Source of the DNA: Warburgia ugandensis
Taxonomy: Eukaryota; Streptophyta; Magnoliopsida; Canellales; Canellaceae
DNA length: 64,000 nucleotides
Direction of reading: 5' to 3'
Assembly (NCBI GenBank): GCA_035236585.1
Contig: CP141134.1
Span: 21,940,414 to 22,004,413, forward strand
Shown here: one piece after another, positions 62,943 to 64,000 of the stretch
How positions within the stretch are numbered: the stretch's first letter is position 1
Layout of the letters: every line of letters starts with the position of its first letter
Position numbers and translations under genes: made by a program
Notes under the pieces: model-generated
What the model saw: only the letters and a program-made list of their open reading frames with translations
Databases searched by the model: none
What the model was told of the DNA's origin: nothing

Positions 62943-64000
62943 CTCTTAAAGGCCTTATGTACGTGTGATACTAAAAAGCTTATAACTTGAGATCTAGAAC
63001 TCCGATTGAGGCACCGCAAAAGGTGTTGTGTCTGTGTTGATGATGCGGACACACCCAAACTATAAAATCCTTGATCAAGGCTCAATCAAAGGTGGGCATG
63101 ACCCTTAGAATAGGATGGTGGCGCATGGCCGCTAGACCTTTGGAAAACTGATAATACCAAGGCCCAATTAGGACCTTAGGACACTCATAAGCATAGGGAT
63201 AGACCCTTAATGCCTAAGTAATAAGACCAACCACTCTAAAACCTATAAAAGATAGGCCAAACTAACCTTGATTCCCCAAACCATGTTCAGGAGCATACAA
63301 GGACAACGGGGTTAGCGCGACCAAGCCAGGTAGGTACTTTATCGCTACTAGACTTTTTAAAAGAGCCATGATTGTTTTATGCATGTTTTAAGTATAAGTT
63401 ATATAACTTATTTAGCATGAATTAATTCAACATACATATGATAAATGCTTTATGCATAGATATGTTTTGCAAATAATTGCATATACATTATGCATGTATA
63501 TGTTTTGCAAACAATTGCATACATTGCATGATTTGTGAGCATTGAGTTTTTGAAAGATTGCATGTCCTTGAGGGTTACCAAAAGATGCTAGAGTGCCCAA
63601 ACGATGTTGGGTAGGCAGTTGTGAGAGCTAGGCAGTTGTGAGGGACCCAAAGAGGACAGGTTTTGAAAAATACATTGCGCATATATTGCCAAGACATGTG
63701 CTACATGCATAGATTGCATGATAAGTGTAGCCTTGACCGATGAGGGCGGGCCAATGAGGGTGGGCCAGAGAGAGCTAACAAGGCTTCTAGGCTGTCAGGC
63801 TTCTAGGCAGGGTTATGACTTTGAATGCAATACTAGCACGAAGCAGATTTTATGCATTGCATGCATGTTTTGCAACTGATTGCATAAATTGCATGATTTA
63901 CTATGAATACGTGTCATAGGCCCCGTTGAGGCTATGACCGAGTGTCCTCAGGTACCTGGGGACCACACGGCGAGGAGGTCGTGGGCATAGTTGGACCTTA

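Larger units (their letters stand above)
61974..64000 (+). mobile_element. LTR, plus strand, running off the window
   Basis: Starts TGTAATGACTCC at 61974. 63320-64000 matches the reverse complement of 35580-36180 closely, so it is the same family as the 2.7-kb LTR at 34852-37541; about 0.7 kb should remain beyond the window. Parts: TATA-like box 62402-62409, GC-rich leader 62690-62940 with two palindromes, donor-like site 63329-63336. The 147-codon open frame at 62445-62888 lies in the leader and looks like chance. Whether it is a solo LTR or the start of a full element cannot be told here. Confidence 0.7.

Overview
This window looks like nuclear DNA of a flowering plant. It is AT-rich and gene-poor, built almost entirely from nested and decayed transposable elements: Ty3/Gypsy LTR elements of chromovirus (Tekay/Del) and Tat/Athila type, one Ty1/Copia gag fragment and one CACTA (En/Spm) DNA transposon. 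It also holds a short piece of plastid rpl2, a fragment of a nuclear ABC-transporter gene resembling plant ABCB29, and long CT, GA, CA and GTAT microsatellites. I cannot name the species. I see no intact host gene, no tRNA or rRNA gene and no CRISPR array. All repeat relationships below were found by eye, without computed alignments.

Layout. 0-9.65 kb: a plus-strand, gag-bearing, pol-less Tat/Athila-like element, split by a complete solo LTR (3864-7162, target duplication GGTCT). 9.65-10.4 kb: organelle-like insert with plastid rpl2. 10.9-18.3 kb: layers of old LTR pieces. 18.35-26.19 kb: a plus-strand LTR with a polypurine tract just upstream. It carries the ABC-transporter fragment and is interrupted by a 4.5-kb solo LTR (19443-23973, target duplication GTACT). 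26.2-32.6 kb: a broken CACTA element with recognisable TNP2-type transposase, subterminal repeats and a tandem non-coding block. 32.7-33.5 kb: an extreme G-rich array and a small exon-like piece. 33.65-34.45 kb: Ty1/Copia gag remnant. 34.85-48.84 kb: two minus-strand chromovirus layers with 3' LTRs and polypurine tracts, then chromodomain, integrase, RNase H, RT, protease and gag pieces, interrupted by a 5-kb solo LTR (43380-48333, target duplication CAACT). 48.8-53.9 kb: a Tat/Athila 3' piece, a second copy of the 2.0-kb LTR, and a minus-strand Tat/Athila pol fragment. 53.9-59.77 kb: a plus-strand Tat/Athila-like element with LTR, primer-binding site, pol-less interior and polypurine tract. 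59.77-64.0 kb: three LTRs nested in each other, running off the window end.

The chromovirus-type LTRs share one plan although their sequences differ. There is a TATA-like box about 400-600 bp inside the 5' end. A GC-rich leader follows, then a GGTARG splice-donor-like site 1.3-1.9 kb from the 3' end and a stem-loop 360-500 bp from the 3' end. The best leads are this shared plan, the host-gene fragment lying inside one LTR directly upstream of the donor-like site, strong palindromes in one leader, GATC-dense LTR segments, the unidentified organelle-like insert, and the G-rich array. Nothing here clearly amounts to a new biological system.
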